DNA from: JBOHHR01 sp050740975
Lineage (GTDB): Bacteria > Pseudomonadota > Gammaproteobacteria > JBOHHR01
Reading direction: 5' to 3'
Assembly: GCA_050740975.1 (NCBI GenBank)
Contig: JBOIEE010000152.1
Location: 1-9,222, forward strand
DNA length: 9,222 bases
The notes below the pieces were generated by a model. The model was not told where the DNA came from and did not search any database. It saw only the letters and a program-made list of their open reading frames with translations. This document shows, piece by piece, positions 7,330 through 9,222 of the stretch (the stretch's first letter is position 1; each line of letters begins with the position of its first letter). A program made the position numbers and the translations under genes.

Positions 7330-8520
7330 ATGGAAGGTACCCGCTATTTTACCTCTGAGTCGGTTTCCGAGGGCCATCCCGATAAAATGGCCGATCAGAT
7401 ATCGGACGCTGTCCTTGATGCCATTTTGGCGCAAGATCCCAGGGCCCGAGTCGCCTGCGAAACCTTGATCACCACCGGTTTAGTCGTTATCGCTGGGGAG
7501 ATCACGACCAGTGCGATCGTCGATATGCCCGCTGTGGTACGGGAAACGATTGCGGACATAGGCTACACCCATTCCGACATGGGATACGATGCCCGCACTT
7601 GCGGCGTGCTCGTGTGTGTAGACAAGCAGTCGCCCGACATCGCTATGGGGGTCGATGAGCGTGCGGAACACGAACAGGGAGCAGGTGACCAGGGCTTGAT
7701 GTTCGGCTATGCCTGCAATGAAACAGACGTGCTCATGCCGGCTCCCATCACCTACGCGCACCGCTTGGTGCAGCGCCAAGCGCGGGTGCGAAAAGAGGGA
7801 CTATTGCCCTGGCTTAGGCCAGACGCCAAGAGCCAGGTGACCTTCCACTACCGGGGGGAAGCGCCCGTCGGCATAGGCGCGGTGGTGTTATCCACCCAGC
7901 ACGATCCCGAGATCGAACAGAAAGTTCTTCAAGAAGCGGTCATGGAAGAGATCATCAAACCCACATTGCCCACTCACTGGCTCAACCGGGACACTCAATA
8001 TTACATCAACCCCACCGGCCGCTTTGTGATCGGTGGGCCAATGGGCGACTGTGGGCTCACCGGTCGCAAGATCATCGTCGACACTTACGGTGGCATGGCG
8101 CGCCACGGGGGTGGTGCTTTTTCCGGTAAGGACCCATCCAAGGTGGATCGCTCGGCCGCGTATGCGGCACGTTATGTGGCTAAGAACATCGTCGCGGCAG
8201 GGCTCGCGGAGCGGTGTGAGATCCAGATCTCCTATGCCATTGGGGTGGCGCAGCCTACGTCCATCAGCATCGACACGTTTGGGACCGGTTGCTGCGATGA
8301 ATCGCGCCTCACCGCGGTAGTGCGGGAACACTTTGACCTCAGACCCAAGGGAATAATCAAGATGTTGGACTTATTGCGGCCGATGTATAAGCAGACGGCG
8401 AGTTACGGGCATTTCGGGCGCAGTGAGCAAGACTTCAGCTGGGAACGCACGGACAAGGCCGACATCTTGCGAGACGCCTTGGGCCTAAGAAAGGCCCTAA
8501 AGCAAGGGGCCAGCGCTTAG
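7330..8520 (+). CDS. metK: S-adenosylmethionine synthetase (methionine adenosyltransferase)
   Basis: MetK condenses methionine with ATP to S-adenosylmethionine, releasing phosphate and pyrophosphate; it is a cytoplasmic enzyme that works as a dimer or tetramer. All three signature regions are present: SEGHPDKMADQISDAVLDA near the N-terminus (catalytic H16, metal ligand D18), the ATP-site motif GAGDQGLMFGYA (117-128), and GGGAFSGKDPSKVDRSAAYA (from 260), the phosphate-binding loop. GGPMGDCGLTGRKIIVDTYG (235-254) is the family motif, with cysteine where alanine is usual at 241. The length of 396 is close to the usual 384-395. The ATG has a good ribosome site. The downstream ahcY begins 38 bases after the stop and is probably in the same operon, giving synthesis of the methyl donor together with removal of its spent product. 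Confidence 0.98.
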   Translation: MEGTRYFTSESVSEGHPDKMADQISDAVLDAILAQDPRARVACETLITTGLVVIAGEITTSAIVDMPAVVRETIADIGYTHSDMGYDARTCGVLVCVDKQSPDIAMGVDERAEHEQGAGDQGLMFGYACNETDVLMPAPITYAHRLVQRQARVRKEGLLPWLRPDAKSQVTFHYRGEAPVGIGAVVLSTQHDPEIEQKVLQEAVMEEIIKPTLPTHWLNRDTQYYINPTGRFVIGGPMGDCGLTGRKIIVDTYGGMARHGGGAFSGKDPSKVDRSAAYAARYVAKNIVAAGLAERCEIQISYAIGVAQPTSISIDTFGTGCCDESRLTAVVREHFDLRPKGIIKMLDLLRPMYKQTASYGHFGRSEQDFSWERTDKADILRDALGLRKALKQGASA

Positions 8521-8546
8521 CCATTTCGTATGTGGATAACAAATAT

Positions 8547-8552
8547 GAGGAG
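8547..8552 (+). promoter_or_regulatory. Ribosome binding site of ahcY
   Basis: GAGGAG with a six-base spacer precedes the ATG at 8559. It fixes this start, because no other ATG or GTG in the frame gives a comparable site. The 38-base metK-ahcY spacer is too short to hold a SAH riboswitch plus its own promoter. Confidence 0.7.
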
Positions 8553-8558
8553 CCGAGC

Positions 8559-9222
8559 ATGAGTGTACAACCGGTACAAAACCCGAAACCGGACTACAAG
8601 GTGGCCGACATTACATTGGCCGAATGGGGCCGCAAGGAGATCGCGATCGCCGAGACCGAGATGCCCGGTCTTATGGCGCTGCGGGAAGAATATAAAAGCA
8701 CGCAACCGCTCCAAGGCGCGCGCATCGCAGGCTGTTTGCACATGACCATCCAAACGGCGGTGCTGATCGAGACTCTGATTGAGCTGGGGGCTGAAGTGCG
8801 TTGGTCCTCCTGTAATATTTTTTCGACCCAGGATCATGCGGCGGCGGCGATGGCCGCGAGCGGGGTTCCGGTGTTCGCTTGGAAAGGCGAGAGCGAGGAA
8901 GAGTTTTGGTGGTGCATAGAGCAGACGGTCTTTGGTCCCAACGGCTGGCGTCCGAGCCTGTTGCTGGACGATGGCGGTGACCTGACCAGAATCCTGCACG
9001 AAAAATATCCTCAGCTTCTGGACCATGTGTGCGGGTTGTCGGAGGAAACCACTACCGGCGTTCATAGGCTGTACGAGATGATGCAAGCCGGCACGCTTAA
9101 GGTGCCCGCGATCAATGTCAATGATTCCGTCACCAAGTCAAAATTCGACAATCTGTATGGCTGTCGTGAGTCGCTTATCGACGGCATCAAACGCGCCACC
9201 GACGTGATGATAGCCGGCAAGA
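8559..9222 (+). CDS. ahcY: Adenosylhomocysteinase (S-adenosylhomocysteine hydrolase), 3'-partial
   Basis: AhcY reversibly splits S-adenosylhomocysteine into adenosine and homocysteine with a tightly bound NAD cofactor, and so relieves product inhibition of methyltransferases. The window holds the first 221 codons of a protein normally about 430-470 long. Visible family motifs are GCLHMTIQTAVLIETL (58-73, including substrate-site H61), NIFSTQDHAAAAM (86-98), DDGGDLT (137-143), SEETTTGVHRL (161-171) and NDSVTKSKFDNLYGCRESL (188-206). K193, D197 and C202 in the last motif correspond to catalytic or structural residues known in the human enzyme. The tryptophan-rich insert-type stretch EEEFWWCIEQTV (113-124) is normal for bacterial and long-form enzymes. 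The NAD-binding Rossmann domain (GYGDVG region) lies past the edge. Co-transcription with metK is inferred from the 38-base gap. Confidence 0.97.
   Translation, partial: MSVQPVQNPKPDYKVADITLAEWGRKEIAIAETEMPGLMALREEYKSTQPLQGARIAGCLHMTIQTAVLIETLIELGAEVRWSSCNIFSTQDHAAAAMAASGVPVFAWKGESEEEFWWCIEQTVFGPNGWRPSLLLDDGGDLTRILHEKYPQLLDHVCGLSEETTTGVHRLYEMMQAGTLKVPAINVNDSVTKSKFDNLYGCRESLIDGIKRATDVMIAGK

Noticed and set aside
8530..8562. A 10-codon open frame (MWITNMRSRA) whose stop overlaps the ahcY start as ATGA.
   Set aside because: It has no ribosome site of its own, and such short frames are expected by chance in a 38-base spacer. There is no sign of an attenuator.
8517..9086. A 189-residue minus-strand open frame over the ahcY start.
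   Set aside because: The plus-strand ahcY motifs are unmistakable, and the antisense product has no family resemblance.

Overview
The window looks like chromosomal DNA from a gammaproteobacterium of moderately high GC. It has tamA directly followed by tamB, a kinase-fold (APH-like) homoserine kinase next to a DUF2782 protein, and metK followed closely by ahcY. This combination is common in Chromatiales-type and related Gammaproteobacteria; the order-level placement is inference from gene order and protein style. All genes are housekeeping or conserved, and I found no defence system, phage, integron, CRISPR array or secretion cluster.

Layout. Bases 1-923 hold the 3' part of tamA (outer-membrane Omp85-family barrel), split by an apparent one-base frameshift near 284-292. 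Two bases after its stop, tamB (926-4690, GTG start) encodes the large inner-membrane-anchored TamB partner. After a 107-base convergent gap with no clear terminator come two minus-strand genes in the order DUF2782 protein (6182-5838) then thrB (5745-4798), probably one transcript. Bases 6183-6484 are non-coding and carry two adjacent perfect hairpins. A minus-strand thioredoxin/peroxiredoxin-like gene follows (7048-6485). The divergent gap 7049-7329 is half filled by a ~145-bp element with terminal inverted repeats and flanking 6-base direct repeats, which resembles a MITE or other non-autonomous palindromic repeat. Then metK (7330-8520) and the start of ahcY (8559 to the window end) run on the plus strand.

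Function. TamA and TamB form the translocation and assembly module that spans the envelope. ThrB phosphorylates homoserine for threonine synthesis. MetK makes S-adenosylmethionine and AhcY removes the S-adenosylhomocysteine left after methyl transfer, so this pair forms a methyl-cycle operon. The thioredoxin-like protein is probably a redox protein that is only positionally linked to it.

The items most worth a second look are the intergenic repeats and the broken tamA frame. I do not see evidence for an undescribed multi-gene system here.
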